A stretch of DNA of 64,000 bases from Desulfobacterales bacterium (GCA_021737275.1 JAIPEE010000003.1:140735-204734); one strand, 5' to 3'. Shown: positions 34,948 to 44,317, numbered from the stretch's first letter. Numbers and translations: made by a program. Notes: generated by a model not told the origin, from the letters alone.

Positions 34948-36249
34948 ATGAATATCATATTTTTTGCGATTGTACTGATCGCCTTTCTTGTCGCAGGATG
35001 GTTTCAGATCAACTGGATTCCTGCTGAGGGTATCACCGCACCAATTGAAGCTCTTTCTAAAGCCATGGTGGACTCTGCTGCCGGATCTGTTGAACTGGCA
35101 ATCGGTCTTGTCGGTATTATGACACTCTTTCTTGGACTGATGAAAGTTGCTGAAGCCGGTGGTATGCTGAAGATTTTATCCCGTCTGATCAGGCCTTTAA
35201 TGGTAAAACTTTTTCCGGAAGTACCGCCCGATCATCCGGCTATGGGTGCTATGATTCTAAATATTTCAGCAAACGCGCTCGGGCTCGGCAATGCAGCGAC
35301 ACCTTTCGGCATTCGGGCAATGCAGGAATTGGATAAGCTTAATCCTACACCCGGTACGGCGACTGATCCTATGGTACTGTTTCTGGCGATTAATACCTCA
35401 AGTGTCACCCTTCTGCCGACCGGTGTTATTGCCATTCGTGCAGCAGCAGGTTCTGCCGATCCGGCCGGTATTCTGCCCACCACGCTTTTTGCAACTTTCT
35501 GTTCAACCATTATTGCCATTATTGCTGCAAAACTTTATTCCCGTTTTTTCCCGGTTAATGGGAAAGACAACCTCATCGAATCCGGCGAAACAAAACAGGG
35601 TCGTGAACATGAAGACGTTGAATCCGATCCTGCCGATAATACGGATAAACCCTATCCGCTCTGGGTAAGCTGGGCTGCGCTCGGCACACTGGTAAGCTTT
35701 ATTCCGATTACCGTTACATATGGAAAAACAATATCGCCATGGATCATCCCCGGCCTGATGGTTTTCTTCCTGGGATTTGGAATGATTCGGCGGGTAAGAA
35801 TTTATGAAGTTTTTGTTGAAGGTGCCAAAGAGGGTTTTCAGGTTGCCATCAAAATTATTCCATACCTGGTTGCCATTCTTGTATCGGTAGGCATGTTCAG
35901 GGCAAGCGGCGCAATGGGAATCCTCGTCAAATGGCTGGGTGCATTAACCGGCAGATTCGGCATGCCGGCAGAAGCGCTTCCCATGGCCCTGTTGCGACCG
36001 TTATCAGGTTCAGGTGCCTATGGTATTATGGCATCAATAATTAATGATCCATCCATAGGGCCGGATAGTTACACCGGGTACCTTGTCTCTACCCTGCAGG
36101 GGTCAACGGAAACAACCTTTTATGTATTGGCTGTATATTTTGGTGCTGTTCAGATCAAACGGATTCGGCATGGCATGGCAGCAGCACTGACGGCCGATGC
36201 TGCCGGAATTGCCGCTGCTGTTGCGGCCTGTCTTTTTCTTTATGGATAA
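34948..36249 (+). CDS. SpmA-SpmB fusion / nucleoside-recognition (Gate) membrane protein
   Basis: A 433-residue membrane protein made of two Gate domains. The first has the SpmA signature ANALGLGNAATPFG near residue 112; the second has SpmB-like LRPLSGSGAYGIMASI near residue 350 and STETTFYVLAVYFG. A charged linker rich in Glu and Asp separates them at about 205-230. In Bacillus these are spore maturation proteins; in non-spore-formers the fused form is widespread and its transport substrate unknown. Confidence 0.85.
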   Translation: MNIIFFAIVLIAFLVAGWFQINWIPAEGITAPIEALSKAMVDSAAGSVELAIGLVGIMTLFLGLMKVAEAGGMLKILSRLIRPLMVKLFPEVPPDHPAMGAMILNISANALGLGNAATPFGIRAMQELDKLNPTPGTATDPMVLFLAINTSSVTLLPTGVIAIRAAAGSADPAGILPTTLFATFCSTIIAIIAAKLYSRFFPVNGKDNLIESGETKQGREHEDVESDPADNTDKPYPLWVSWAALGTLVSFIPITVTYGKTISPWIIPGLMVFFLGFGMIRRVRIYEVFVEGAKEGFQVAIKIIPYLVAILVSVGMFRASGAMGILVKWLGALTGRFGMPAEALPMALLRPLSGSGAYGIMASIINDPSIGPDSYTGYLVSTLQGSTETTFYVLAVYFGAVQIKRIRHGMAAALTADAAGIAAAVAACLFLYG

Positions 36250-36329
36250 CATTGAAAATATTCATTAAGTTGTGTATTAAGAAACAACACTGTTAATACT
36301 CACCACATGCCTGAAATATGGGAGCAACC

Positions 36330-37157
36330 ATGTATAAAAAGCTAAATTTATTTTTGATCTGTCTTATGACACTATCCATAGGCAGCTGTGCATCTCTTCA
36401 GCAGCTTATCCAGGAACCGGTTGTAGAGTTTGAAACAATGTCGGTAGAGGACATGACACTTTTTGACGGCACATTTCTCTTCAACTTCAAAATAACAAAC
36501 CCAAACCCCCTTGGCATAAGTGTACGGCGGGTTAATTATGATCTGAAAATTAATGGAAAACCTTTTATTAAAAGCATATTGAGTGAAGGCATCAGGCTCC
36601 CTGCAGGTGGATCAGGCTTTATGGAACTGCCGGTTTCGATCAGCTATATGGATATTTTTGAAACAGTCTCTGACTTTATTAATAATGATACGGTAAAATA
36701 TGATCTGGCCTGTGATTTTACAATTGGCTCTTTTACAATACCCTATCAAACATCCGGAGAAATAAATGTCCCTAAACTGCCCAAAGTTTCACTAAAGAAT
36801 GTTGATCTTACCAGTATTTCATTTTCCGGCGCTTCCATGGTCTTTGCCCTTGAACTTATAAATAAAAACGATTTTACTGTTTTAATAAATAGCCTTGATT
36901 ACAACATTAATCTGGCGGGCGCTGAATTTGTAAACGGTGCAACAAAAAGCATCTCACCCATAGATAGCAACGGCAAAACCCGGCTTGAAATACCCGTCAA
37001 CATAAGCTTTCTGGAGCTTGGTATGTCTGCTTATAATATCTTAAAAGATAACAATACTGATTATGAACTGGGCGGAGACATGAAATTTCAAATTCCGGGT
37101 CTGGGAGAAAAGAGCTTTCCCTTCAACAGATCCGGAAATGTACGGCTAAATAAATAA
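36330..37157 (+). CDS. LEA type 2 domain lipoprotein
   Basis: A 275-residue lipoprotein: signal peptide with lipobox LSIGSC, modified Cys near residue 21. Two tandem LEA14/WHy-like beta-sandwich domains follow, each with an NPNPLGIS- or NKNDFTVL-type motif (near residues 55 and 185). Such proteins are found in envelopes and are tied to desiccation or stress in plants; in bacteria the role is unclear. ATG 36330 is used as GGAG lies 5 bases before it. Confidence 0.82.
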   Translation: MYKKLNLFLICLMTLSIGSCASLQQLIQEPVVEFETMSVEDMTLFDGTFLFNFKITNPNPLGISVRRVNYDLKINGKPFIKSILSEGIRLPAGGSGFMELPVSISYMDIFETVSDFINNDTVKYDLACDFTIGSFTIPYQTSGEINVPKLPKVSLKNVDLTSISFSGASMVFALELINKNDFTVLINSLDYNINLAGAEFVNGATKSISPIDSNGKTRLEIPVNISFLELGMSAYNILKDNNTDYELGGDMKFQIPGLGEKSFPFNRSGNVRLNK

Positions 37158-37189
37158 TCTATTTTAAATAGTTTCAGGGGGGGTTTTAA

Positions 37190-37642
37190 ATGAAAAAATT
37201 ATTGATCGTGATGGTTCTGGCCGCTTTGTTAATTACCGGTAACGCCTTTGCCCGGGAAAAAAAATTGGGACTGGGTATTATTATCGGTGAGCCCACCGGC
37301 TTTTCAGGAAAATACTGGCTTTCTGATACGACTGCAATAGATGGGGCCGTAGCATGGTCATTTGATGGAGAAGATAAAGTCCAGATCCATGCGGATTACC
37401 TGTGGCACAAGCCTGACCTGATCAAGGTAGGCAATCACCAACTTCCACTTTATTATGGTGTCGGCGGCAGGTTAAAGTTTGCCGATGACACAAAAGCCGG
37501 CCTTCGCATACCTGTCGGCCTGACCTATATGATACCGGACACGCAGCTTGATGTATTTGGTGAAGTGGCACCGATCATGGATGTTGCACCGGATACGGAC
37601 CTTCATGTTAATGTTGCTGCCGGTGTCCGTTTTTATTTCTAA
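37190..37642 (+). CDS. Small outer-membrane beta-barrel-like protein
   Basis: A 150-residue protein with a signal peptide (residues 1-21, ending GNAFA). The mature part has alternating polar/hydrophobic strands and ends VRFYF, a C-terminal aromatic as used for outer-membrane insertion. Possibly a small 6-8 strand barrel. AGGGGGGG precedes the ATG. A short hairpin follows the stop. No enzymatic motif seen. Confidence 0.7.
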   Translation: MKKLLIVMVLAALLITGNAFAREKKLGLGIIIGEPTGFSGKYWLSDTTAIDGAVAWSFDGEDKVQIHADYLWHKPDLIKVGNHQLPLYYGVGGRLKFADDTKAGLRIPVGLTYMIPDTQLDVFGEVAPIMDVAPDTDLHVNVAAGVRFYF

Positions 37643-37651
37643 ATATCCTGG

Positions 37652-37672
37652 CCCAAAGAGTCAGGCTTTGGG
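37652..37672 (+). terminator. Terminator-like hairpin after the beta-barrel gene
   Basis: A perfect 7-bp stem CCCAAAG/CTTTGGG with a 7-base loop starts 10 bases after the stop codon. There is no T-run, so intrinsic termination is uncertain. Confidence 0.5.
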
Positions 37673-37776
37673 TTAAGTCTATAGGGCATGGAGCTGTAAA
37701 AACCTATAAATTGGAATAGTTGCAGATGGCACTCCTTGAGAGGTTAAGATTTTCCTGCGGCATTGGAAAGTGATAA

Positions 37777-37803
37777 GGCGCGCCGACTCTATGTCAGCGC
37801 GCC
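37777..37803. terminator. GC-rich hairpin between convergent genes
   Basis: Stem GGCGCGC/GCGCGCC (37777-37783 with 37797-37803), then one mismatch and GAC/GTC around a five-base loop. It lies between the convergent beta-barrel and aminotransferase genes. A second pair with 9-base arms, ATGAGAAAG and CTTTCTCAT, lies at 37826-37867 next to the aminotransferase stop. Either could stop transcription; neither has a clean T-run. Confidence 0.45.
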
Positions 37804-37869
37804 CTATCTCAGGATTGGAGAACTTATGAGAAAGTAAGCATTAGCTATGGAGCAAAAGCTTTCTCATAT

Positions 37870-39252
37870 TTATGAAAATTCGGAACTCCTTGAGGCAGGA
37901 ATATCCGTACTTTCTACTTCATTGTCGCCAATTACCAGCGCTTTGTCGAGAATATCAATTGCTTCATCGACCTGTTCTTTGGTGATAATCAACGGTGGTG
38001 CAATAACCAGTGTATCATACCAAGCATTCAGGAAAAGTCCGTTCGCCATCGCTTCACCGGATATTTTGGCGGTCATTAAAGGTTTGCCGGTAATTTTATC
38101 GGCTTTTACATTAAAAGGCTCTTTGGTTTTACGGTTTTTAACCAGTTCCAGTGCCCAGAAATGTCCGATACCCCTGACATCGCCAATACATTCATGCTTG
38201 TCAGCCAGCTCGTTAAGTTTCACTTTAAGATGATCGGAAACTTCCTTAAGAAGCCCTGATGCTTCCAGTCTCCTGTATTCAGAAACAGAAGGTTTAACGG
38301 CCGAAGCAGCCAGTGCATGGTATGCATATGTATGGCCGTGACAAAACATATTTTCTTCAAAATGGTCTGATACGCTGTCAGCAGCAGCCGTAACACCCAG
38401 TGGGGTATAAGCGGCTGTGGCGCCTTTAGCGGTTGTCATAATATCGGGCTTAACATTCCAGTGTTCCATTGCAAATGCTTTACCGGTTCTAAACCAGCCA
38501 GACATAACTTCATCTGCAATAAGGAAAACATCATTATCATCACAAATTTTTCTCAGCAGCGGGAAATATTCCGGTGGCGGAACAATACGACCGTTGGTAC
38601 CAACAACTGGCTCAACAACCATTGCTGCAATATTACCCTCTTCTTTAAACATATAATCCAGGTAGCGGGCACACTGTATGTTGCAGGAAGGATATTCCAT
38701 TGCAAAAGGACAGCGGTAACAGTAGCAGTCCGGTGCAAAACGAACGCCAGGTACAACGCAACGTGCCTGCTCTGAAGGCCCGCGTCTATGATCACCTGTA
38801 AGTGCCGCAGCAGTAGGTGTTGCGCCATGGTAAGAATGATATCTGGAAATCAGTTTATAGGCCGGCGCTTTTGCCTGGCGTACCAGTTTTGCAGCGGCTT
38901 CATTGGCCTCCGTACCACTGGAAGAGATAAAAAACTTATTCAGCCCTTCAGGCATAATTGAATTTAGTGCCTCAATCGCTTCCATCTGTGACTCTGTTGC
39001 AAAACCCGGTGCCATATAAGGCAGTTTTTCAGCCTGTTTTACAATTGCTTCAATAACCACCTTATTTTTATGACCCAGATTGGAACACATTAACTGGGAA
39101 GAAAAATCGATATAGGTTTTGCCCTTGTCATCATAAAAATAGATACCCTCAGCATCTGTAATCAGTTTCGGGCTTTTATATGCATTTTGTTTACTCCATG
39201 TGCCAAATGCATGGGCTGCCAACTCTTTAACTCTTTTTTCTGCGTCAGTCAT
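37870..39252 (-). CDS. Class III PLP aminotransferase (taurine:pyruvate type candidate)
   Basis: A 460-residue fold-type I aminotransferase. PLP-contacting motifs are SSGTEANEAA near residue 110, YHSYHGATPTA near 140, ADEVMSGWFRTG near 245 and the Schiff-base Lys in TTAKGA near 275. A Cys-rich insertion, CYCYRCPF with later Cys, resembles that seen in taurine-pyruvate and related omega-aminotransferases. The substrate remains open; taurine would fit an anaerobe using sulfonates, but no sulfoacetaldehyde gene is nearby. Strong AGGAGG before the start. Confidence 0.8.
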   Translation of the reverse strand: MTDAEKRVKELAAHAFGTWSKQNAYKSPKLITDAEGIYFYDDKGKTYIDFSSQLMCSNLGHKNKVVIEAIVKQAEKLPYMAPGFATESQMEAIEALNSIMPEGLNKFFISSSGTEANEAAAKLVRQAKAPAYKLISRYHSYHGATPTAAALTGDHRRGPSEQARCVVPGVRFAPDCYCYRCPFAMEYPSCNIQCARYLDYMFKEEGNIAAMVVEPVVGTNGRIVPPPEYFPLLRKICDDNDVFLIADEVMSGWFRTGKAFAMEHWNVKPDIMTTAKGATAAYTPLGVTAAADSVSDHFEENMFCHGHTYAYHALAASAVKPSVSEYRRLEASGLLKEVSDHLKVKLNELADKHECIGDVRGIGHFWALELVKNRKTKEPFNVKADKITGKPLMTAKISGEAMANGLFLNAWYDTLVIAPPLIITKEQVDEAIDILDKALVIGDNEVESTDIPASRSSEFS

Positions 39253-39631
39253 AAGATTTCCTCCTGAAAATCTTTAAAATCCTGTTCCGGAATCACCATT
39301 CACAATGTAATTTAGAAAATATCTGAAAACAGGAAAATTAATAAATACTATTACATATTACCGGTTAAATCTCCCAAAGATTCGTTTCACATATAAAAAC
39401 AAAATTTGATATGTGATATATCTAGCTGCATTATTAGAATTGATATGCCTTGTCAAGCGAAATATACAAATGCGCAAACATTGTAATGTTAGAAGCTTAT
39501 AGGCCAATAAATATTTGATTTAATTATCTATTCTAAAAATATTATGAATAACCTAAAGGTTCGGGCTTATAAGAAAAACGATATTACAATTTGGCAAAAT
39601 TTTTTATGATGATCTTTTTTTCCGAAAAGGA
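39253..39631. other. AT-rich intergenic region
   Basis: 379 bases between the aminotransferase and a small doubtful ORF. Strongly AT-rich with no readable gene, terminator or repeat seen. It should hold the aminotransferase promoter. Confidence 0.4.
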
Positions 39632-39844
39632 TTAAGGTATGTACACATCTCCGAAATGATCACCGGTTCGGGAAAGAGATATAATTTTATCATCTGGTTT
39701 TCGCATTTTCATAACCAATATCGTTGTTATAAAAAAGAGTGTAACCCAGATTATTATCTCAGACACATAAAACCAGTAGGATTCATCCCAGCGCCCCCGG
39801 CTGACAAAAAAATATGCATAGCTGCATAATATGCCGCCATCCAT
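39632..39844 (-). CDS. Small hypothetical single-helix membrane protein
   Basis: A 70-residue frame with one clear hydrophobic segment (about residues 24-46, FYVSEIIIWVTLFFITTILVM) followed by a charged tail. The ATG lacks a convincing ribosome site. No family recognised. It is next to a decayed accessory block, so it may be genuine or a leftover. Confidence 0.4.
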   Translation of the reverse strand: MDGGILCSYAYFFVSRGRWDESYWFYVSEIIIWVTLFFITTILVMKMRKPDDKIISLSRTGDHFGDVYIP

Positions 39845-39945
39845 CCTAAATAGACTTATTATGTCATTAAATCATATAATTACTTAATTCTATTTTTAAA
39901 CATACCGTCATAAATACCGTCAATTAGTTTTCCTGACCTAAAAAA

Positions 39946-40018
39946 TAACGGCTAAATCAGGCGGCGCGGCTGTTTGCGCTCGCTTGTATTTTTTTGTTCG
40001 GCGCAGCCGTTCATTTAA
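39946..40018 (-). repeat. attC-like imperfect hairpin downstream of broken gene
   Basis: A long imperfect palindrome: CGGC/GCCG and TGCGC/GCGCA (39975-39979 with 40001-40005) with a four-base bulge on one arm, and outer TAAAT/ATTTA (39953-39957 with 40013-40017). Bulged bases on one arm and a short spacer are typical of integron attC sites. It abuts the 3' end of the broken minus-strand gene, as an attC abuts its cassette gene. The terminal GTTRRRY box is only approximate. Confidence 0.35.
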
Positions 40019-40362
40019 TTATTTGCCCTGTCTTTCTTTAATTATTTGGATGACTTCTCTATTAAATGCGCATTCACAAAAAGCATCGCAACGATCTAAT
40101 TGTTCTTCATCAAGACAATACCCAGGACATTCTTCCATACCTGTTCCACGTTCGGTGTATTTTTTCTCTGAATATAGACTTAGAAAAGACCCCATTCCAG
40201 TTTTTCAAAATCGGCTTTGTAACCATTTAATTTTAAAGATTGATCATCCAGAAATTGATCCCTTGTTTCCCATTCTTTAGAGCACATCGGGTATACCTTG
40301 AATTTTTCGTTTTCTGTCATATTGGCTTCATTCAACAATTTGTTAACTATTCTGACGGTCAT
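40019..40362 (-). pseudogene. Broken gene of a conserved Cys-containing hypothetical family
   Basis: The N-terminal piece, from ATG 40320 or 40362, reads MTENEKFKVYPMCSKEW, then TRDQFLDD and NGYKADFEKLEWGLF before a stop at 40180. A second frame then gives EKKYTERGTGMEECPGYC, LDRCDAFCECAF and a stop at 40019. I recall a family in related bacteria that runs through both parts with an extra segment between, but could not check. A deletion of some tens of residues plus a frameshift would explain it. Function unknown; Cys pattern suggests metal binding. Confidence 0.6.
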
Positions 40363-40458
40363 AGAATGATCTATTTTTTACATGGATTGTAAGGGCGAAC
40401 ACAAGCTGTATCTATGGATATTATTATTGTTTATCAGTCGTACGTAAAGCTAAGCTTC

Positions 40459-40527
40459 GCCACACTAGGCTATCCGAAGCCGTCCGGACGTTCTCTTGGC
40501 GTCGGCTTAAGTGCATTGTTGGCAATC
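40459..40527 (+). repeat. attC-like or REP-like hairpin
   Basis: AAGCCG (40477-40482) pairs with CGGCTT (40503-40508). The right side, GGCGTCGGCTTAAGTGCATT then GTTGGC, resembles the right half of classical 59-base elements, which end GTTAGGC. The left box, GCCACAC near 40459, is a poor match to RYYYAAC. GTCCGGAC inside is itself a palindrome. Another short hairpin, TGCCG-CTTTGC-CGGCA, lies at about 40543-40558. It could instead belong to the nearby RAYT fragment. Confidence 0.3.
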
Positions 40528-40608
40528 CTGATTCTGTAATTCCTGCCGCTTTGCCGGCAACTTTCGTGAACCAATGCAAAGGTAAAAAAGTAAGCATTGG
40601 CAAACCGG

Positions 40609-41043
40609 TCAGTGCATGTAGATGCCTGATCCTATATAGAGAGTTGTTCCTGGAATAGCTTCAACGTAACCGAGCTTTTTTTCTTCTTTCTTCGTCTCGG
40701 GGTTATTCCAATAGTAGATAAGGCTGGACCACTTACTGCGATAATAGGGGATCTGTCCATTTGAAAAATTGGTATCATTTCCATAGTACCTGATATATCG
40801 CTCTTTTATATCCCTGTCAGTAAAGTCAGTATACGGAAGCATGCGGACAAGAAGATGAAAATGGTTACCCATTACGCAAAAACCGATAACATCAGTAAAA
40901 TACAGCTTTCCCGGCTTTTTCAGTAGCTTTACGAAAAAGTCCTTTTCAATATCTCCAAACGGCAGACCGTCCAGAGCCGTTCTGGACAACGCATGGTAAA
41001 CTGCCTGCTCAACTGTTACCACCATATGGGATATTCGAGGCAT
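40609..41043 (-). pseudogene. Truncated REP-associated (RAYT/Y1) transposase
   Basis: 144 residues of a Y1_Tnp protein with the HUH metal motif in VMGNHFHLLVR near residue 85. Related proteins run to about 200-330 residues. Here the sequence leaves the family after KWSSL and ends soon after; the downstream Tyr-bearing helix and the usual FWQRRFYD- or RGTLWGERF-type segment are missing. So catalysis is unlikely. It sits between the broken cassette-like gene and the minor pilin operon. Confidence 0.7.
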
Positions 41044-41135
41044 AATTTACCTGTCCCCCTATTGTGGTCCTTAACAGATGACCGGACATGGAGCGCGGAG
41101 TGTGTGGCCGAAATCAAGCGGAATGTCCATGATGT

Positions 41136-42734
41136 TTAATAATCCACAAAACGATCGTCTTTCCAGCTGACAAACTTAATATCTTGTGTAAGTTCATCTT
41201 CTCCTAATTCCACAGGAAAAAAATGAGCTGCGCTATTTCCCATCTTAATTTCATCGGCCCAGATGGCGCCATAAAGGTCTCCTTGGGTATGGATATGAAC
41301 ATCTGTGTATGGGGCATAAATTGAACCGATAAAATGGCCTGAAGTACCGGCATAAATTGTTTCATCATCGTCAGTACTATTAGAGTTTATTTTAAAATTT
41401 AATGGATTTGTATACTCGGGAAATCCGCTTGTACCATGCAAATCTAAGTCCTCGTAAATATACTCACAATTGTCAGTTGTTGTAAATGTACTGTTGTCAC
41501 CCCTTAGGTAAATATTTACGGCATGACCATTGTCATTTATAATTTGTAAATTTCCTTTTTTAAGGTCAAAATCTCCATCGTCAATAACTATATTAACGTC
41601 CCCATCATATCCATCAATTACAATTATTGAGTTATCCATAAACTCATTTTCAAAGGTATCGAAGTAATAAAAACCACCACTGGTTCCCTGGGAATGAAGA
41701 ACATATATTTCGCCGTCATGATAATCGTAGGTTGAGTCAAGTGTAGTGTTATTTTTCATCTTTGTAGTAGGGTCTAATATTGCATCGTTAGCAATTTCAG
41801 AATAGGATGAATCAAGAATCCTAATTTCATTATCAGCACCATCATTAGCCTGAGATTTGATGTAATCACACATTTCGTCATATGTGTCCACGCCGGCAAT
41901 ATTATCGTTAGGATCCCACGGATCTTCAAAGTTAGCAGAAGCAATGCCCTTAGGGTCTCGCGGGATTTCCTCATTAATATATTCAACACCGTAATATTGT
42001 GCTCCAGGCGTGCCCAGATCTGTAAAAGAGGCATCTACTCCGGCTATCTGGCCTAAATAGACAAAGCCGTCAATAATGGTTTTATTATTAAGATAAACCA
42101 GCTCATTTGAGCCGACTCCGGCTAAGCCAACCTTAGCGTCTCTATACGTCTGGTAAGCCGCGGTAAAACTGTCGGATGACACCGTGCCATCATATGGATT
42201 TCCAAAAGGATGGGGCCCGGCGTTATGACTGTATGCGTAAATACCCATGTCATTTACACCTGTATAATTCTCATAAGCAAAAGCAGCATACGCTTTTTGT
42301 GGGATTCTTCTGAATTTTACAGTTAGTTTAGTGGTTGAACTCGCATATGCGCTCAAGGCGCCCGCATGGCTGTAACCTGTAACTGTATATTGGTAAAAAT
42401 TGCCGCCAACAAGCTTTATTATTGGCCCAAGAATAAAATTGTACCCTGAAGGAACGGTGTGAGTTGGGAAATTTACTGTCGGGGTAGTATCATCCGGAAG
42501 GGCAAGCGTACTGTCAGATAATCCTTTTTCTATGAGAAAACGGCCAAAATGGACACCAGCAGAAGCATCATAATATGACATTTTTGAGGTTGCATAATTT
42601 CTGGCAACATGATGTTCACCGGTTGTCATAAGATAGCCGGTTGTTCCTAGTATGAGAAGGACACCTAACAGCATTACGCTGGCAACGAATACAATGCCCT
42701 GATTATTATTGATTATTGATATATATTTTTTCAT
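41136..42734 (-). CDS. PilX-like minor pilin/type IV pilus assembly protein
   Basis: A 532-residue protein with one N-terminal membrane helix (about 14-35, GIVFVASVMLLGVLLILG) preceded by NNNQ, like the PilX N-terminal domain: the prepilin site is not the standard GFTLIE form. The remaining 500 residues are Asp-, Asn- and Gly-rich, and the region 340-490 looks beta-helical, much longer than classical PilX (about 150-200). It is the last gene of a minor pilin set. Probable role: pilus tip or surface adhesion. PilY1 is not present. Confidence 0.72.
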   Translation of the reverse strand: MKKYISIINNNQGIVFVASVMLLGVLLILGTTGYLMTTGEHHVARNYATSKMSYYDASAGVHFGRFLIEKGLSDSTLALPDDTTPTVNFPTHTVPSGYNFILGPIIKLVGGNFYQYTVTGYSHAGALSAYASSTTKLTVKFRRIPQKAYAAFAYENYTGVNDMGIYAYSHNAGPHPFGNPYDGTVSSDSFTAAYQTYRDAKVGLAGVGSNELVYLNNKTIIDGFVYLGQIAGVDASFTDLGTPGAQYYGVEYINEEIPRDPKGIASANFEDPWDPNDNIAGVDTYDEMCDYIKSQANDGADNEIRILDSSYSEIANDAILDPTTKMKNNTTLDSTYDYHDGEIYVLHSQGTSGGFYYFDTFENEFMDNSIIVIDGYDGDVNIVIDDGDFDLKKGNLQIINDNGHAVNIYLRGDNSTFTTTDNCEYIYEDLDLHGTSGFPEYTNPLNFKINSNSTDDDETIYAGTSGHFIGSIYAPYTDVHIHTQGDLYGAIWADEIKMGNSAAHFFPVELGEDELTQDIKFVSWKDDRFVDY

Positions 42735-42779
42735 TCTGGCTCCTTTACCCGATTATAAGGATTATGGAGAGCTTTTTAA

Positions 42780-43391
42780 CTAAAACTCTAACATGTTTTT
42801 AATTGTCACATCAGTACTTAACGATCTGGAAGATCCACCACCATAGACAATATTATTATCAACCGTTGCCGTAATATTTATCCGGACCATGACAAGGTCA
42901 CCGATAGCAGTAGCAGCGCTACCATCATTATCCAGATATTCAAATTCAAGATCAGTAATGTCATTTGCGAGTATTGTGGGAGATGAGGGGATATAAGATA
43001 AAGAAGTTATGTCCCAACTATACTCGGTTTTTTCAAGGTCCGTACCGTTTAATGCAAATTTGATCATGTGGCTGACGCCGGAATTAGTTGCTGCCCCTGT
43101 GTTGAGGTTGTACTGAATAATCATTTCGTTGGCATCACCGAAAGATGTAATTGTAGGTTCAGGAGCTAAAATGGTTGCGGCATCGTACCCTGCCATCCTG
43201 ATCTCAGATGTCATGTAATACATTGCAGACCTTAATATTGACTGAAGCTGGAGCTGCTGAGATTGAGCCGCATTGGTTTTTTGCTGAGCATTAACTGACA
43301 GAATAACAGCTGCAAAAACAATTGATGCAATTGCCATGGCAATCAACAATTCAATCAGTGTAAAACCATTATTTGATTTAATTTGTTTCAT
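42780..43391 (-). CDS. PilW-like minor prepilin
   Basis: A 203-residue type IV prepilin. The leader is short and basic, and cleavage falls before the Phe of GFTLIELLIAMAIAS; Glu+5 is present. The globular domain ends in VTIKNMLEF. Second-to-last in the fimT-pilV-pilW-pilX order. AGGAT precedes the ATG. Confidence 0.85.
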   Translation of the reverse strand: MKQIKSNNGFTLIELLIAMAIASIVFAAVILSVNAQQKTNAAQSQQLQLQSILRSAMYYMTSEIRMAGYDAATILAPEPTITSFGDANEMIIQYNLNTGAATNSGVSHMIKFALNGTDLEKTEYSWDITSLSYIPSSPTILANDITDLEFEYLDNDGSAATAIGDLVMVRINITATVDNNIVYGGGSSRSLSTDVTIKNMLEF

Positions 43392-43410
43392 TAGGGTTAT
43401 CCTTTTGGAA

Positions 43411-43842
43411 TTATTTAGCTGTTATTATTGTCCTGAGGACAATTTCTTTAGAACCGGCATTAACCGCATCCCATTCTATAGTAAATGTAACTAATTTAGT
43501 ATCAGAAACAGCTCCGAGCGTAGGATCAACATAATTTTCGACGTCAAATTTGTAAGCATAAGACCTGTTACCGTCAGGAGATTCCGTAAAGGGGCCATGG
43601 GTGCCTGTAGACCACACTGTTAAAAAATTTTCATAACCATCAGCAATCAATTGCTCCAGTTTTTGTTCCGCAAAAGTCATAGCAACTGTAGACTCATTGG
43701 CAGTACGATTATACTTGGCATTTGTTGTTGCTAACAAACCCATGCCGGCAATACCCACGGCCAGTATTACGATGGTTATCATCACCTCTATAAGGGTAAA
43801 ACCCTGTTGATTTGAATTTAACTGATTATATAACTTTCTCAT
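43411..43842 (-). CDS. PilV-like minor prepilin
   Basis: A 143-residue prepilin, processed at G-FTLIEVMITIVILAVGIAG, the PilV-type N-helix containing AVGIAGM. A C-terminal beta domain ends VLRTIITAK. It lies 19 bases upstream of the PilW-like gene, in the same operon. Confidence 0.87.
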   Translation of the reverse strand: MRKLYNQLNSNQQGFTLIEVMITIVILAVGIAGMGLLATTNAKYNRTANESTVAMTFAEQKLEQLIADGYENFLTVWSTGTHGPFTESPDGNRSYAYKFDVENYVDPTLGAVSDTKLVTFTIEWDAVNAGSKEIVLRTIITAK

Positions 43843-43861
43843 TATAATCTCCTGAAAAGGG

Positions 43862-44317
43862 TTAATCTATAGAAACATGCCCTGTGATTGATACATTGAT
43901 TGTTTGTCTGTGATCAGTTGTGTTTATTGGCTTAACTACAATTTCACCTGATTTTGGCCCATCTGTAAGTCCGGTTGGTAAAAAACTAATTACATTAGTT
44001 GGGGCGGTGCCGAAATCAACTGATTCAATTTCTGCTCCCGGAAAAGAGTTGCTAATATTAATAGTTTCTGTATTTGAGCCATCTGAAACGGTAAAGGTTT
44101 CATTGCCTGTATTAAAAGTTATTGTATATGTTGTATTTTCGGAAGCAGCTTTCATTTTTGCAAGATACAGTTTTGTAAAAACTTGCCGGGCTGCACCTTG
44201 CGCTCTATGTTTGGGTCTGGCGGAAAGGTAATTTGGTACGGCAATGGCCGACAGAATTCCAATAATGGCTATGACAATCATTAACTCTAGGAGTGTAAAG
44301 CCGGATTTGTTTTTCAT
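43862..44317 (-). CDS. FimT/GspH-like minor prepilin
   Basis: A 151-residue prepilin: MKNKSG, cleavage before FTLLELMIVIAIIGIL, then ARPKHRAQGAARQV as in FimT/GspH proteins. It heads the minor pilin operon. It would prime pilus assembly together with PilV, PilW and PilX; major pilin and ATPase genes are elsewhere. Confidence 0.85.
   Translation of the reverse strand: MKNKSGFTLLELMIVIAIIGILSAIAVPNYLSARPKHRAQGAARQVFTKLYLAKMKAASENTTYTITFNTGNETFTVSDGSNTETINISNSFPGAEIESVDFGTAPTNVISFLPTGLTDGPKSGEIVVKPINTTDHRQTINVSITGHVSID

Noticed and set aside
37777..37867. Hairpins as part of an attC or IS end
   Set aside because: They lie between convergent genes and are simpler to explain as transcript ends.
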